Shown: positions 1 through 8,422 of the stretch, piece by piece
Layout of the letters: each line of letters starts with the position of its first letter
How positions within the stretch are numbered: position 1 is the first letter of the stretch
Position numbers and translations under genes: made by a program
Notes under the pieces: generated by a model
The model's input: the letters and a program-made list of their open reading frames with translations, nothing else
Told to the model about the DNA's origin: nothing
Database searches by the model: none
Assembly: GCA_030448245.1 (NCBI GenBank)
Contig: JAUJNH010000004.1
Coordinates: 186,001-250,000, forward strand
Length of the DNA stretch: 64,000 bases
Origin: Acidimicrobiales bacterium
GTDB lineage: Bacteria > Actinomycetota > Acidimicrobiia > Acidimicrobiales > JAUJNH01
Direction: 5' to 3'

Positions 1-2
1 TC

Positions 3-434
3 GTCGTCACCACCCAGGCGAACGGCACCCGGGCCGGGTGCCTGGTCGGCTTCGCCACCCAGTGCAGCATCCGCCCGGCCCGGTTCGTGGTCTACCTGTC
101 CGAGAAGAACCACACCTGCCGGGTGGCACGCGACGCGGGGCACCTGGCGGTGCACGTCCTCGGGCCCGATGACACGGCCCTGGCCGAGCTCTTCGGCCAC
201 GAGACCGGCGACCGCGTCGACAAGTTCGGGCGATGCCGGTGGCGCCCGGGCCCCGACGGGGTGCCGATCCTCGAGGGGTGCGGCGGGTGGTTCGTCGGGC
301 GGATCCTCGAGCGGGTCGACGGCGGCGACCACCTCGGCTTCGTCCTCGAGCCGGTCGAGGCCACCATGACCGACGACGCGGTGGGTCTGGGGTTCCAGTC
401 GGTGAAGGGGATCGAGCCCGGCCACGAGGCGTGA
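3..434 (+). CDS. Flavin reductase family protein, 5' end outside window
   Basis: The frame is open from the first bases of the window to the TGA at 432-434, so the ORF-track GTG at 87 is internal and the true start lies upstream. The visible 143 residues look like the FMN-binding flavin-reductase-like fold: an early VVTTQANG strand, the segment FATQCSIRPARFVVYLSE, then HLAVHVLG and a C-terminal GFQSVKGI. Such proteins bind FMN and reduce it with NAD(P)H, often for a partner monooxygenase, but no partner is visible here. Family assignment is fairly secure; substrate is unknown. Confidence 0.75.
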   Translation, partial: VVTTQANGTRAGCLVGFATQCSIRPARFVVYLSEKNHTCRVARDAGHLAVHVLGPDDTALAELFGHETGDRVDKFGRCRWRPGPDGVPILEGCGGWFVGRILERVDGGDHLGFVLEPVEATMTDDAVGLGFQSVKGIEPGHEA

Positions 435-672
435 CCCCGCCCCGCCCTGGTGCTCTGCAGCAGAGTGGGACGACGCGGCCGGTGCCGGCGGCAAGGAATC
501 CTCCTGCTCAGGCGGCTGGTGATCGTGACGACAGGCATGTGTCTGGTGCTGGCCGCCGGGGGTGCGACCTCGGGGCCGGACGCGGCACCGCCCGGGGCTG
601 GTCGGCTGGACGTCTTCGTGAGGGTCACCCGACAACGCCCTCGGGCGCACCTCCTACGGCTGACGGTTCGCC

Positions 673-1194
673 CTACCGGCCGGCCGGGAGGGCGATGGTG
701 GCGAGTGTCTCGTAGCGCGGACCGTCGTGGCCGAGCCGGCTGCAGACCAGCGCGAGCTCGGCGACGCCAAAGCTGGCAGCCACGCTCGCACCGGCCAGGG
801 TGCTCGGGATCGGGCGGCCCCCCCGCCCGCGGGCCAGCGTGAGGTGCCCGACGAAGGGTCGGGCTTCGGTTCCACGGTCCAACCCGGACGTGGCCGTGGT
901 GACCGCGTGGGCGAGGTCGTCGAGGCCGGCCACGGGGACCACCAGGGTGCCCTTGTCGAGCCGGCGGGTGGCCGGGCCCACGTACGCGCACGTCGGTCGC
1001 CCTGCTGGGCCCAGGGTGCCCAGGCTGTCGAGGAGCACCGGCCCGTCCTCGTCGGCGACGTCGCCGAGGAAGCGCAGCGTGACGTGCCACTGCTCCTGCG
1101 GGGTCCAGCGCACCGAGGGGTGCTCGGGCCGGGGGAGGGCGGCGAGCGAGGCGAGGACGTCCGGGGGCGGCCAGATGCCGACGAAGAGCCGCAT
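673..1194 (-). CDS. thpR: RNA 2',3'-cyclic phosphodiesterase (ThpR/LigT family)
   Basis: A 173-residue cytosolic protein of normal length for the 2H phosphoesterase family, which opens 2',3'-cyclic phosphates on RNA (older name 2'-5' RNA ligase). It begins MRLFVGIWPP, the usual family start, and carries the two catalytic H-x-T-x motifs, HVTL near residue 37 and HLTL near residue 117. The ORF track hides it inside a 789-residue antisense ORF; I chose the ATG at 1194 because the fold begins there. It is divergent from the hydantoinase gene with only 48 bp between starts. Confidence 0.88.
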   Translation of the reverse strand: MRLFVGIWPPPDVLASLAALPRPEHPSVRWTPQEQWHVTLRFLGDVADEDGPVLLDSLGTLGPAGRPTCAYVGPATRRLDKGTLVVPVAGLDDLAHAVTTATSGLDRGTEARPFVGHLTLARGRGGRPIPSTLAGASVAASFGVAELALVCSRLGHDGPRYETLATIALPAGR

Positions 1195-1201
1195 CGCTCC
1201 C

Positions 1202-1207
1202 GGGCTA
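1202..1207 (-). promoter_or_regulatory. Possible leaderless -10 element for thpR
   Basis: TAGCCC lies 7 nt before the thpR ATG. It departs from the TAnnnT pattern seen elsewhere in the window at its last base, so this is a weaker case. A similar TAGGAA lies 7 nt before the divergent hydantoinase start at 1243. Confidence 0.3.
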
Positions 1208-1242
1208 CCACGGCCGGGGGCGCAGCGGCTAGGAACGCAGCC

Positions 1243-3096
1243 ATGCGGGTCGGGGTGGACACCGGGGGGACGTTCACCGACGTCGTCGCCCAGGACGGCC
1301 GGATCACCAAGGTGCTGTCGACCCCCGCCGACCCCTCCGAGGCGGTGGGGGCGGGCGTCGCCGGCTTCGCCCCGGACGTGCTGGCCCACGGCACCACGGT
1401 CGCCACCAACGCGCTGCTCGAACGGCGGGGCGCCGTCGTGGCGCTGGTCACCAACGCCGGCTTCGCCGACCTCATCGAGATCGCCCGCCAGGACCGGCCG
1501 GCGCTGTACGACCCGACGGCCAGGAGGCCGGCGCCGCTCGTCCCCCGGGAGCTGCGGCTGGAGGTGGTCGGGCGGCTCGGCCCCGACGGCCAGGAGCTGA
1601 CCCCGCTGGGACCGGTGCCCGAGGTGCCGGCGGGCGTGCAGGCCGTTGCGGTGTGCCTGCTGCACAGCGACCTCGATCCCGCCCACGAGCGGGCGGTGGC
1701 CGAGGAGCTGCGGGCCCGCGGCCTCGACGTGACCTGCAGCTTCGAGGTCTCCCCCCAGCACCGCGAGTACGAGCGGCTGTCGACGACGGCGGCCAACGCC
1801 TACCTGCGGCCGCTGTGCGCCGACTACCTGGGCCGGCTCGCCGCCCTGGCCGGCGAGGTGCTGGTGCTGACGTCGGCCGGGGGACTGGTGCCCGCCGACG
1901 AGGCCGCCGAGGTGCCGGCCCGCCTGCTGCTGTCGGGCCCGGCGGGCGGGGCCGCGGCAGCGGGCTGGGCGGCGGCCGCCGCCGGCTTCCCCGACGCCGT
2001 CACCTTCGACATGGGCGGCACCTCGACCGACGTCTGCCTGATCCAGGACGGCCGGCCCGCGCCGGCCGGCGACCGGACCGTGGCCGGCCTCCCGGTGCGG
2101 CTGCCCTCGCTGGACGTGCACACGATCGGGGCGGGCGGCGGCTCGATCGCCCGGGTCGACCCGGGCGGCGCCCTGGCCGTCGGGCCCCGCTCGGCGGGGG
2201 CCGCCCCGGGCCCGGCCTGCTACGGCCTCGGTGGCACCGAGCCCACGGTCACCGACGCCGACCTCGTCACCGGGCGCATCCCCGCCGGCGCCGCCCTGCC
2301 GGGTCTGGCTGGCCTCGACGTCGACCTGGCCGCCGCCGCCCTCGGCGCCGCCGGCGTGGACGCCGAGGGTGTGCTGGCGGTGGTCGACGCGGCCATGACC
2401 CAGGCCGTGCGCCGGGTCTCGGTCGAGCGGGGGGTGGACCCGTCGGACCTGGCGCTCGTCGCCTTTGGCGGGGCCGGGCCGCTGCACGCCTGCGCGGTGG
2501 CCGAGGCGCTGGGAATGCCGGCCGTCGTGGTGCCGCCGCGGGCCGGCGTCCTGTCGGCCGCCGGCGTGCTGGCCGCTCCCCGGCAGGCCGACGTGGTCAG
2601 GTCGTGGCCGAACCCGTCCGACACCACCGGCCTGGTGTGGACGGGTCTCGAGGTGGCCAAGGAGGCCATGGCCCGGGTGGACGTGGCCCAGGGCGGCTGG
2701 TCGGCCAACCTGCGGGCCCTGGTCACCGAACCGCTGCGCCTTTCGAGCGACGCCGTGGAGGTGGAGGTGGGGGTGGACTGCCGGTACGCCGGCCAGTCGT
2801 GGGAGCTGACGGTCCCGACGGTGGGCGCCTTTGCCGCCGAGCACGAGCGCCGCAACGGCTACCGCCGGGACGGGACGCCGGTGGAGGTGGTGGCCGTGCG
2901 GGCCATGGCCCGCGTGCCCAGCGGCGTCGAGCTCGGGTCGCTGCCGCCGGTCGAGCGACAGGGCCGGGTGGTGGGGCCGTCGGTCATCGCCGAGGAGGAC
3001 TGCACCGTGTGGGTGGCGGATGGCTGGACGGCCGAGGTCCACGAGAGCGGCAGCTGGCTGCTGCGCCCGAGCGACCGCCGAGAGGAGCCCTCGTGA
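1243..3096 (+). CDS. hyuA: Hydantoinase/oxoprolinase subunit A (HyuA-like)
   Basis: A 617-residue protein of the ATP-dependent N-methylhydantoinase/5-oxoprolinase alpha family, which opens cyclic imide rings together with a B subunit. The N-terminus shows the family phosphate-binding signature GVDTGGTFTDVV, and a second actin-like motif, FDMGGTSTDVC, lies near residue 250. It is somewhat shorter than many homologues of about 690 residues. The ATG at 1243 begins the family start. The stop overlaps the GTG of the B-subunit gene, so the two are translationally coupled. Hydantoin, oxoproline and related rings cannot be told apart from sequence. Confidence 0.85.
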   Translation: MRVGVDTGGTFTDVVAQDGRITKVLSTPADPSEAVGAGVAGFAPDVLAHGTTVATNALLERRGAVVALVTNAGFADLIEIARQDRPALYDPTARRPAPLVPRELRLEVVGRLGPDGQELTPLGPVPEVPAGVQAVAVCLLHSDLDPAHERAVAEELRARGLDVTCSFEVSPQHREYERLSTTAANAYLRPLCADYLGRLAALAGEVLVLTSAGGLVPADEAAEVPARLLLSGPAGGAAAAGWAAAAAGFPDAVTFDMGGTSTDVCLIQDGRPAPAGDRTVAGLPVRLPSLDVHTIGAGGGSIARVDPGGALAVGPRSAGAAPGPACYGLGGTEPTVTDADLVTGRIPAGAALPGLAGLDVDLAAAALGAAGVDAEGVLAVVDAAMTQAVRRVSVERGVDPSDLALVAFGGAGPLHACAVAEALGMPAVVVPPRAGVLSAAGVLAAPRQADVVRSWPNPSDTTGLVWTGLEVAKEAMARVDVAQGGWSANLRALVTEPLRLSSDAVEVEVGVDCRYAGQSWELTVPTVGAFAAEHERRNGYRRDGTPVEVVAVRAMARVPSGVELGSLPPVERQGRVVGPSVIAEEDCTVWVADGWTAEVHESGSWLLRPSDRREEPS

Positions 3097-4655
3097 CCGA
3101 CGCCCCGCGCTACGACCCGTCCACGCTGGCGGTCGTCATCGCCCGGCTCACCGGCGTGGCCGAGGAGATGCAGGCCGTGCTGCGGCGGGCCGCTTCCAGC
3201 CCGAACATCAAGGAGCGGGCCGACTGCTCGTGTGCCCTGTTCACCGCCGGCGGCGAGCTGCTGACCCAGAGCGAGTCGATCCCCGTGCACCTCGGGTCGA
3301 TGCCGGCGTCGGTGGCGGCGGCGATCGACGCCTTTGGCCCGGACGAGCTGGGCCCGGGTGAGCAGGTGGTGCTGAACGACCCCTTCGCAGGAGGCACCCA
3401 CCTGAACGACGTGACGCTCGTCGCCCCCTGCCACCTGGACGGGCGCGTGGTCGGGTGGGTCGCCAACCGGGCCCACCACGCCGACGTGGGCGGGATGGTG
3501 CCGGGCTCGATCCCGCCGGCGGCCAGCGAGATCTACCAGGAGGGGCTGCGCCTGCCGCCCGTGCGCCTGGGCCCCGCCGTGGTCGCCGTGCTGCTGGCCA
3601 ACAGCCGCACGGCCGAGGAGCGGCGGGGCGACCTCGACGCCCAGCGAGGCGCCAACGCCATCGGGGCGGCGCGGTTCGCCGAGCTGGCCGCCGAGGGTTG
3701 GGTGTTCGACGAGGTGGTGGCCTACGGCGAGCGGCGCATGCGGGCGGCGCTGGCCGAGCTGGCCGACGGCACCGCCACGTTCGAGGACGTCCTCGACGGC
3801 TCGGGCACGGCCGTCAAGGTGGCGGTCACCGTGGCCGGCGACACGGTCGCCTTCGACTTCACCGGCACCGGCCCCCAGACCGTCGGCAACCTCAACGCCG
3901 TCCTGGCGGTGACCGCCAGTGCCGTGGCCTTCGCCCTGCGCTGCGCCACCGACCCGACGATCCCGGCCAACGGCGGCGCGCTGCGCCCGGTACGGGTGGT
4001 GACCGAGCCGGGGACGGTCGTCGACGCCCGGCCGCCCGCGGCCGTCGGCGCCGGCAACGTCGAGGTGAGCCAGCGCGTGGCCGACGTCTGCCTCGGCGCC
4101 CTGGCCCGGGTCGCCCGCGACCGGGTGCCGGCCGCCGGGCAGGGCACCATGAACAACCTCATCCTCGGTTCGGCCGAGGTGGGCTTCGTCTCCTACGAGA
4201 CGCTCGCTGGCGGACAGGGAGGGGGACCGCTCAGCCCCGGCGACAGCGGGGTCCACACGGCCATGACCAACACCCGCAACACCCCGGTCGAGGCCTTCGA
4301 GCGGGCCTACCCGATGCGGGTGCGGCGGCTGTCGCTGCGGTCCGGGTCGGGCGGCGCCGGCCAGCTGCCCGGAGGCGACGGCCTGGTCAAGGAGGTCGAG
4401 GTGCTGGGCGACTGCACCCTGAGCCTGATCACCGAGCGGCGGGTGTCGCGCCCGTTCGGGCTGTGGGACGGCCAGCCGGGCCAGACCGGCGAGAACTGGC
4501 TGCTGCCCGGTGGCGACGAGGACCGGGCCGAGCCGCTGCCGCCGGCCTGCACCATCGAGCTCCACGCCGGCGACGTGGTGCGGATCCTGACCCCGGGCGG
4601 CGGCGGCTGGGGCGCGTCGGCCGGGCCCGTCTCGGATGCCGGTTCGGGCCGCTGA
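3093..4655 (+). CDS. hyuB: Hydantoinase B/oxoprolinase subunit (HyuB-like)
   Basis: A 520-residue HyuB-family protein, the partner subunit of the preceding HyuA-like ATPase. Recognisable segments are the N-terminal MQAVLRRAASSPNIKER, the GGTHLNDVTLVAPC block near residue 95, and the glycine-rich GGQGGGP near residue 374, with a short glycine-rich C-terminus. It starts at GTG 3093, overlapping the upstream stop by 4 bp, which matches the usual hyuA-hyuB operon. No permease, racemase or regulator accompanies the pair here. Confidence 0.87.
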   Translation: MTDAPRYDPSTLAVVIARLTGVAEEMQAVLRRAASSPNIKERADCSCALFTAGGELLTQSESIPVHLGSMPASVAAAIDAFGPDELGPGEQVVLNDPFAGGTHLNDVTLVAPCHLDGRVVGWVANRAHHADVGGMVPGSIPPAASEIYQEGLRLPPVRLGPAVVAVLLANSRTAEERRGDLDAQRGANAIGAARFAELAAEGWVFDEVVAYGERRMRAALAELADGTATFEDVLDGSGTAVKVAVTVAGDTVAFDFTGTGPQTVGNLNAVLAVTASAVAFALRCATDPTIPANGGALRPVRVVTEPGTVVDARPPAAVGAGNVEVSQRVADVCLGALARVARDRVPAAGQGTMNNLILGSAEVGFVSYETLAGGQGGGPLSPGDSGVHTAMTNTRNTPVEAFERAYPMRVRRLSLRSGSGGAGQLPGGDGLVKEVEVLGDCTLSLITERRVSRPFGLWDGQPGQTGENWLLPGGDEDRAEPLPPACTIELHAGDVVRILTPGGGGWGASAGPVSDAGSGR

Positions 4656-4663
4656 CCCGCAAC

Positions 4664-5527
4664 TCAGGGGCGGCCGGCCGCCCCGCCCACCCAGGAGATG
4701 ACGGCCATGGGGGTCGTGGTGATCGGCGGCCGGAGGGTGCCGCGCTCCTCGACCAGCCAGGGGTCCAGCAGCGAGCGCAGCTCGGCCCGGACCTCGGCCG
4801 TGTCCGGCAGGGCGAGGACCTCGCGGTAGTGGCGGGCGGCAGCCCGGAGGTCGGGGTAGCCGACGAGGCTGCGCAGCTCGACGACCTCGACCTCCGGCTC
4901 GACCCCGAGGTCCGACAGGATCTCGGCGGCGTCGAGGTAGGTCGGCGCCGGCCTGCGGGGGCCGCCGTGGAAGTGGCGCCAGAACGGGTCGACGAGCGCG
5001 TCGGCGCTCATGGCGTTCATGGCGACAAAGGCCCGGCCGCGGCAGGCCTGGTGCATCCCGGCCAGGAAGGGCTCGGCCTCGGCGACGAGGGGCAGGACGT
5101 ACGAGCACACCACCACGTCCGCCGGCTCGAGGGTGCCGGCGACGTCCTCCCACCGAGCCTCGACGCAGCGGATGGTGCCGATGCCCCGCTGCCGCGCCGC
5201 CCGCCGGAGGACGCCGAGCATGGCCCGGCTCGGGTCGACGGCGACGACGCTGCCGACCCGGGAGGCGAGGGCCAGGGTGAACCGGCCGGTGCCGGCGCCG
5301 ACGTCGATCACGGTGCTGCTTCGGCGGGTGACCCTGCGCATGCGGGTGAAGAGTGGGTCCCGCTCCGCCGTCTCACCCACCGCCGCCACGTAGCGCCGGG
5401 CCCGGCCCCTGGCGTTCCAGTACTCGGTGCCCATCGCGCCGCGCCCAGCTGAAAGCTGCTCGACCTGGGCCAGCCGGGCCTCCACCAGCCGTCGCCACCG
5501 GGTCGCCGCTCGCATCCGGCCCAGCAT
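4664..5527 (-). CDS. Class I SAM-dependent methyltransferase
   Basis: A 287-residue protein with the Rossmann motif I VIDVGAGTGRF near residue 105, an acidic residue at the end of the next strand (VVAVDPS) and the motif II-like DVVVCSYVL. The substrate is not identifiable. The ORF track extends to 5695, but the extra 56 residues are arginine/proline-rich shadow, so I start at ATG 5527; a later ATG at 5515 is possible. It converges with hyuB, the stops being 8 bp apart, and shares no clear pathway with either neighbour. Confidence 0.75.
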   Translation of the reverse strand: MLGRMRAATRWRRLVEARLAQVEQLSAGRGAMGTEYWNARGRARRYVAAVGETAERDPLFTRMRRVTRRSSTVIDVGAGTGRFTLALASRVGSVVAVDPSRAMLGVLRRAARQRGIGTIRCVEARWEDVAGTLEPADVVVCSYVLPLVAEAEPFLAGMHQACRGRAFVAMNAMSADALVDPFWRHFHGGPRRPAPTYLDAAEILSDLGVEPEVEVVELRSLVGYPDLRAAARHYREVLALPDTAEVRAELRSLLDPWLVEERGTLRPPITTTPMAVISWVGGAAGRP

Positions 5528-5574
5528 CGCGGTCCGGCGGCGCCATGGCCGGGATCGTCGACCCGGGAGGCCGG

Positions 5575-5580
5575 TAGCGT
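5575..5580 (+). promoter_or_regulatory. TAnnnT -10-like element, leaderless
   Basis: TAGCGT sits 6 nt before the ATG at 5587 of the 30-codon ORF that precedes the HugZ-like gene. The arrangement fits a leaderless transcript starting at or next to that ATG. Confidence 0.4.
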
Positions 5581-5586
5581 CGCCGC

Positions 5587-5679
5587 ATGACCGACGAGGC
5601 CGATCCCACCCGCCGGCTCGACGAGCTCGAGCGGCGCACCCATGGGGGGCTCGCGAGCGGAGGAGGCGGCCGTCCATGA
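5587..5679 (+). CDS. Short 30-residue ORF upstream of HugZ-like gene
   Basis: Too short for the ORF track. It reads MTDEADPTRRLDELERR followed by a Gly-rich tail and ends in a TGA that overlaps the ATG of the next gene (ATGA). A -10-like hexamer lies 6 nt before its ATG, so the first codon transcribed would be this one. The acidic/arginine heptad-like N-terminus could form one short helix. It may be a real small protein, or simply a translated leader that carries ribosomes onto the next gene by coupling. No function is claimed. Confidence 0.4.
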   Translation: MTDEADPTRRLDELERRTHGGLASGGGGRP

Positions 5680-6488
5680 GCGGGGGCCATGTCATCCCGG
5701 GCTACGACGCCGGGAGCGAGCCGGCCGAGCCGCCGACCAACCCGGCGTCCGAGCCGTCGCACGCCGAGCGGGTGCGGACGCTCGTGGCGAGTCAGACCCG
5801 TGGCTCGCTGGCCACCCTGGCGGTCGACCCGGCCGGCACCCCGTTCGGCTCGATCATCACCTTCGGGCTGGACGGGCGGGGGCGGCCCGTCAGCTTCGTC
5901 AGCACCCTGGCCGAGCACACCCGGAACCTGCTGGCCGACCCGCGGGCCAGCCTGCTGGTGCTCGAGGCGGTGCCCGAGGGCGCCGACCCGCTGGCCGCCA
6001 GCCGGGCCACCCTCCTGGGCCGCATGGAGCGGGTCGGCGACGACGCCGAGACCGAGGCGGCCAAGGAGGCCTACCTGGCCGCCAACCCCCAGGCGTTCTA
6101 CGTGGCGTACGGGGACTTCCTGTGCGTCCGCCTCGAGGTCGAGCACGTCCGGTACGTGGGAGGCTTCGGCCGCATGTCGTGGGTCGACCCGGCCGCCTAC
6201 GCCGCCGCCGAGCCCGACCCGCTCGCCCCGGACGCCGCCGCGATCGTCGGCCACATGAACGCCGACCACGCCGGCGCCCTGGTCGAGCTGTGCCACGCCT
6301 ACGCCGGGCGGGGCGACGTCACCGCAGCCCGGATGACCGCGGTCGACCGCTACGGGTTCGAGGTGGTGGCCGACGTCACCGGGCCCCGCCAGCAAGCCGC
6401 GTTTCGGGTCGGCTTCCGCACCCCGCAGGCCTCACCCGACGGCGTGCGCAGGGAGCTGGTGGCCATGCTCCACGCCGCCCGCCGCTGA
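5676..6488 (+). CDS. HugZ-like pyridoxamine 5'-phosphate oxidase-fold protein with DUF2470
   Basis: A 270-residue protein with an N-terminal split-barrel flavin/heme-binding domain (RTLVASQTRGSLATLAVD near residue 31, then a GSIITFGLD strand) and a C-terminal DUF2470 domain marked by HMNADHAGAL near residue 193. This two-domain layout is that of HugZ-type heme oxygenases and related proteins, so heme binding or breakdown is plausible but not proved. The ATG at 5676 overlaps the stop of the 30-codon ORF, implying coupled translation. No iron-uptake genes are nearby. Confidence 0.78.
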   Translation: MSGGHVIPGYDAGSEPAEPPTNPASEPSHAERVRTLVASQTRGSLATLAVDPAGTPFGSIITFGLDGRGRPVSFVSTLAEHTRNLLADPRASLLVLEAVPEGADPLAASRATLLGRMERVGDDAETEAAKEAYLAANPQAFYVAYGDFLCVRLEVEHVRYVGGFGRMSWVDPAAYAAAEPDPLAPDAAAIVGHMNADHAGALVELCHAYAGRGDVTAARMTAVDRYGFEVVADVTGPRQQAAFRVGFRTPQASPDGVRRELVAMLHAARR

Positions 6489-6508
6489 CGCAGCCTTCGG
6501 GCCGCCGC

Positions 6509-6514
6509 TACCTT
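6509..6514 (+). promoter_or_regulatory. TAnnnT -10-like element, leaderless
   Basis: TACCTT lies 8 nt before the ATG at 6523, in the 34 bp gap after the HugZ-like gene; there is no Shine-Dalgarno sequence. Confidence 0.45.
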
Positions 6515-6522
6515 CGCCGCGC

Positions 6523-7305
6523 ATGGACGTGAGCGGGTGTTCGGCCATCGTCACCGGTGGCGCCTCGGGGCTGGGCGCGGCCACGGCGGGCCTGCTGGCC
6601 GAGCGGGGCGTGGGTGTGGTCGTCGCCGACCTGGCGTCGCAGGAGGAGCGGGCCCGGTCGCTGCTCGAGGGCACCGGTGGGGCCTTTGCGGCCACCGACG
6701 TGACCGACGCCCAGCAGGTGATCGCCGCCGTCGAGGCGGCGAAGGACCTCGGGCCCCTGCGGGTGCTGGTCAACTGCGCCGGCGTCGGGTGGGCCACCCG
6801 CACCATCGGCAAGGACGGCCAGTACGAGTCGGCCCACGACCTCGAGATCTTCAAGAAGGTCATCGAGATCAACCTCGTCGGCACCTTCAACTGCATCCGC
6901 CTGGCCGCCACCGCCATGAGCCACAACGAGCCCGACGGCGACGGCTGCCGCGGGGCCATCGTGAACACCGCATCGGTCGCGGCCGAGGACGGCCAAATCG
7001 GCCAGGCCGCCTACTCGGCCTCGAAGGGCGGCATCGTCGGCCTCACCCTCCCCGTGGCCCGCGACCTCGCCGTCGTGGGCATCCGGGTCAACACGATCCT
7101 CCCCGGCCTGATCGACACGCCGATCTACGGCTCGGGCGAGGCCAGCGAGCAGTTCAAGGAGAAGCTCGGCGCCGCGATCCTGTTCCCCAAGCGGCTCGGG
7201 CAGCCGAGCGAGTACGCCGCGCTGGTGTGGGAGCTGGTGACGAACAGCTACCTGAACGCGGCGACGATCCGGCTGGACGCCGGGATTCGGATGCAGCCGA
7301 AGTAG
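6523..7305 (+). CDS. SDR oxidoreductase, 3-hydroxyacyl-CoA dehydrogenase type 2-like
   Basis: A 260-residue classical short-chain dehydrogenase/reductase. It has the NAD-binding TGGASGLG near residue 11, NCAGVG near residue 85 and the catalytic YSASK near residue 166, all intact. The acidic residue after the second strand (VVADLA) favours NAD over NADP. The overall pattern, with a long insert before the catalytic region, resembles HSD10-type 3-hydroxy-2-methylbutyryl/3-hydroxyacyl-CoA dehydrogenases of fatty-acid and isoleucine breakdown; the substrate is inferred only. Confidence 0.8.
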   Translation: MDVSGCSAIVTGGASGLGAATAGLLAERGVGVVVADLASQEERARSLLEGTGGAFAATDVTDAQQVIAAVEAAKDLGPLRVLVNCAGVGWATRTIGKDGQYESAHDLEIFKKVIEINLVGTFNCIRLAATAMSHNEPDGDGCRGAIVNTASVAAEDGQIGQAAYSASKGGIVGLTLPVARDLAVVGIRVNTILPGLIDTPIYGSGEASEQFKEKLGAAILFPKRLGQPSEYAALVWELVTNSYLNAATIRLDAGIRMQPK

Positions 7306-7346
7306 CCGCGTTCGCGCCCGCTCGCGGCTTGCGTCTCGCGGCGGTC

Positions 7347-7409
7347 GGCGGCGGCCTCGTGCCGGTCGCTCAGACAGCTGAACTTGCTCCTCGGCACGAG
7401 GCCGCCGCC
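7347..7409. repeat. Perfect 18-bp inverted repeat between convergent genes
   Basis: GGCGGCGGCCTCGTGCCG at 7347-7364 is matched by its exact reverse complement at 7392-7409, leaving a 27-nt loop. It lies in the 277 bp between the SDR gene and the convergent comB-like gene, where a bidirectional terminator would be expected, but there is no T-run on either side. A factor-dependent terminator, a protein-binding palindrome or a mobile-repeat remnant are all possible. Confidence 0.55.
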
Positions 7410-7582
7410 CTCCCAGGGAGGTGAGCGGGCCTCGCAGGAGGTTGTGAGCGGTGACCGGCCCCGTTGAGGGCGCGGCCACCGCTGCTTCGCTGCGGGCGGT
7501 CCGGCTTGTTCGTCGCCGGCCTGCAAGAGCAGCGACTTGTGGCTGATGGACGATTCGGTACCGAGCGCTGGCGTGATGGTGG

Positions 7583-8389
7583 TCAGGGGCGGAAGGTGCC
7601 GGACCCGTCGATCTTTGGCACCGCATGGCTGACATCTCTGGCCGCGGCCACCTCGATGTCCAGCGACCAGCCGGCCTCGTGGAGATCGCGGCCGCTGGCG
7701 GTCCTCGGGAGGAGCGCGGGGAGGTCGCCCGGGACCGCGGATGCCACCCACGACGCTTCCGGCGAGAGGGTGCGGGGTGGCTTCGGCGGGGCCGCCGGTT
7801 GAGGGGTCTCGCCGAACAGGGCGAACAGGCCGCCGGTCGGGTCGGCCGCGGCGGCGGGCGGGCTGAGGGCGGCGATGACGGCGCCGGCACCCCAGGCGTC
7901 CTCGACGGCCAGGCGCAGCGACCCGTCGGGCCAGCGCTCGCCGGCCGCGACCACCCCGACCGGCAAGGCGGTGATGGCGCGAGCGACGGCGCTGGCGTTG
8001 CGGAGACATCCGGCCAGCACGGTCACCCCCGCGGCCGCGGCCGAGTGGGCCAGCGTGGCGCCGTTCGGCGACGGCACCAGGACGTGGTCCGTCGGCTGCA
8101 GGTTCCGCAACGACACCGGCGACAGCGACGGCTGCGAGGTGTCGCCTCCCGTGAGCGAGCGGCCCGCCAGCACGGCGCCGCGCCGGGACGCCTCCTCGGC
8201 GGCCTTCTCGTCATCGAAGGGCCAGGGGGTGACGGCGGCGCCGCGACCGCAGGCGACGTCGACTGCGGTGGTGAAGCGCAGGACGTCGACGATCACGATC
8301 GTCCGCACCCCCCCGGCCAGGAGGGCGTCCAGGCCGTTGGGGCCCCACTCGAAGCGGACCTCAGCGTCGTGCTGGTCGTAGGCGGCCAT
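7583..8389 (-). CDS. comB: ComB family phosphatase (2-phosphosulfolactate phosphatase-like)
   Basis: A 268-residue member of the ComB family, named for the phosphatase that converts 2-phosphosulfolactate to sulfolactate in coenzyme M synthesis. Diagnostic segments are IVIVDVLRFTTAVDVAC near residue 31, LVPSPNGATLAHSAA near residue 103 and the C-terminal ISHAVP-like DVSHAVPKID. Actinobacteria rarely make coenzyme M, so the true substrate is unknown. It is the last gene of a minus-strand run, 33 bp after thiH, under the same riboswitch-led transcript as thiG. A role linked to thiamine is an inference from position only. Confidence 0.8.
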   Translation of the reverse strand: MAAYDQHDAEVRFEWGPNGLDALLAGGVRTIVIVDVLRFTTAVDVACGRGAAVTPWPFDDEKAAEEASRRGAVLAGRSLTGGDTSQPSLSPVSLRNLQPTDHVLVPSPNGATLAHSAAAAGVTVLAGCLRNASAVARAITALPVGVVAAGERWPDGSLRLAVEDAWGAGAVIAALSPPAAAADPTGGLFALFGETPQPAAPPKPPRTLSPEASWVASAVPGDLPALLPRTASGRDLHEAGWSLDIEVAAARDVSHAVPKIDGSGTFRP

Positions 8390-8422
8390 CGCCGGAGCCT
8401 CGCACGGCTCGGGCCGGCGGGG

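Noticed and set aside
450-842. Plus-strand ORF of 130 residues after the flavin reductase
   Set aside because: Arginine-rich, no family features, and it overlaps thpR on the other strand. The 238 bp gap seems non-coding.
673-3042. 789-residue antisense ORF covering thpR and the hydantoinase A gene
   Set aside because: Only its last 173 residues (thpR) resemble a protein; the rest is low-complexity Arg/Gly/His antisense to a clear gene, as expected from GC-rich codon bias.
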